From: JACZSB01 sp965372015
Lineage (GTDB): Bacteria > Fidelibacterota > Marinisomatia > SCGC-AAA003-L08 > TS1B11
DNA: 50,458 bases
Reading direction: 5' to 3'
Assembly (NCBI GenBank): GCA_965372015.1
Contig: CBDVAP010000005.1
Coordinates: 1 to 50,458, forward strand
Shown here: positions 49,854 through 50,458 of the stretch, piece by piece
How the letters are laid out: the number at the start of each line of letters is the position of its first letter
How positions within the stretch are numbered: position 1 is the stretch's first letter
Notes under the pieces: generated by a model
What the model was told of the DNA's origin: nothing
Database searches by the model: none
What the model saw: the letters and a program-made list of their open reading frames with translations, nothing else
Program-made: the position numbers and the translations under genes

Positions 49854-50458
49854 ATGGAAAGTCTCGTTTTCATTCTGCCAATTGTTATTATCGTATTCTT
49901 CCTGTTTTTCTACCTGGTACCGGTGGGCCTGTGGATTCAGGCCCTGGTGTCCATCGGTTGGGGGCGGGTTCCGATCTTGAAGTTGATCATTATGCGCATC
50001 CGGAAAATCCCCCCCCGGCAGGTGGTGGACGGCATGATCAACCTGCACCGGGCGGGACTCAAGGAAATCCAAACCGAGGATCTGGAGACCCACTTTCTGG
50101 CCGGCGGGTCCCTGGCTAAAGTGATCTATGCCATGATCGCCGCCGACAAGGCCAACATCCCTCTGACCTACACCACCGCCACCGCCATCGACTTAGCCGG
50201 GCGTGACGTGCAGGAGGCGGTGCAGACCAGTGTCTATCCCAAGGTGATCGACTGCCCCAAGACGGGCAACATCAGCGCCGTGGCCAAGGACGGTATCCAG
50301 CTGTTGTCCCGGGCCCGGGTCACCGTACGCACCAACATCGAGCAGCTGGTGGGGGGCGCTACCGAGGAGACTATCATTGCCCGGGTCGGTGAAGGGATTG
50401 TCAGTGCCATCGGCTCAGCCGATAACTACAAGGCGGTACTGGAGAATCCCGATACCAT
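49854..50458 (+). CDS. floA: Flotillin-like protein FloA, 3' end beyond the window
   Basis: Partial gene, 201 codons visible. An N-terminal hydrophobic hairpin (VFILPIVIIVFFLFFYLVP) is followed by IRKIPPRQVVDGMINLHRAG, the long signature of the FloA (YqfA) family, and an SPFH core (TATAIDLAGRDVQEAVQTSV, ISAVAKDGIQLLSRARVTV, GGATEETIIARVGEGI). FloA forms oligomers in membrane microdomains; its standard partner is the NfeD protein encoded just upstream. ATG 49854 follows the site aaggag by about nine bases. The family's usual length is about 330, so roughly 130 residues lie past the window end. Confidence 0.93.
   Translation, partial: MESLVFILPIVIIVFFLFFYLVPVGLWIQALVSIGWGRVPILKLIIMRIRKIPPRQVVDGMINLHRAGLKEIQTEDLETHFLAGGSLAKVIYAMIAADKANIPLTYTTATAIDLAGRDVQEAVQTSVYPKVIDCPKTGNISAVAKDGIQLLSRARVTVRTNIEQLVGGATEETIIARVGEGIVSAIGSADNYKAVLENPDT

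Noticed and set aside
1..50458. CRISPR arrays, tRNA or rRNA genes, insertion sequences
   Set aside because: No regularly spaced repeats, cloverleaf-like segments, rRNA signatures or transposase genes were seen on reading both strands.

Overview
This is a gene-dense, moderately GC-rich bacterial chromosome segment from a diderm with lipid A. Several traits point to the FCB side of the tree (Bacteroidota, Fibrobacterota and relatives): a fused lpxC-fabZ gene between lpxD and lpxA, a FISUMP-domain lipoprotein, a metalloprotease/beta-propeller/Omp85 fusion, and long overlapping operons. My best guess is Marinimicrobia (Neomarinimicrobiota) or a neighbouring uncultured phylum. That placement is an inference; no rRNA or tRNA gene was seen. 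TTG and GTG starts are common, and many genes are joined by ATGA or GTGA stop/start overlaps.

Layout. 1-3.7 kb: hslV-hslU, a small-protein/nucleotidyltransferase pair, argF. 3.7-5.3 kb: a low-GC insert (FISUMP lipoprotein, orphan RelB-type antitoxin) bracketed by two copies of the argF 3' end. 5.5-8.2 kb (minus): lpxH-like hydrolase, HEAT lipoprotein, secreted protein. 8.2-9.1 kb: a good promoter and two microcompartment shell proteins, one with a Rho_N-like tail. 9.1-19.1 kb: protease-propeller-barrel fusion, tgt, a sodium/solute symporter inserted inside a duplicated tgt-nudix junction, nudix hydrolase, 3-hydroxyacyl-CoA dehydrogenase, ackA and a Ste24-type protease. 19-21.6 kb (minus): KAP P-loop NTPase with a holin-like membrane protein. 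21.8-24.8 kb (minus): MFS transporter, nitrilase-family amidase, MauE/DoxX-thioredoxin fusion. 25-36.6 kb (plus): ferredoxin, an unusual Mrp ATPase, then the envelope operon uppS-bamA-ompH-lpxD-lpxC/fabZ-lpxA-(secreted protein)-dxr-rseP.

36.6-44.7 kb (minus) is the most distinctive block. A cytidylyltransferase-PEP mutase fusion, a phosphonopyruvate decarboxylase and an iron-type alcohol dehydrogenase together would make 2-hydroxyethylphosphonate. They lie next to a LicD-type transferase, two CDP-glycerol glycerophosphotransferase-like proteins and a DUF3108-like periplasmic protein. The simplest reading is a pathway that makes a nucleotide-activated phosphonate and attaches it to a surface glycan. 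Remnants of a second licD and a frame-broken gene lie inside the block. 45-48.4 kb (minus): MsbA-like exporter, Sua5/YrdC protein and LpxL-like acyltransferase. 48.4-50.5 kb (plus): nfeD, apparently leaderless, and a FloA-type flotillin cut by the window end.

Two places (argF and tgt-nudix) show the same scar: about 1.59 kb of foreign DNA flanked by direct repeats of the host gene's 3' end, with no integrase inside. The Mrp protein lacks its iron-sulfur CxxC motif and carries what looks like a small beta-sandwich insert in its place.
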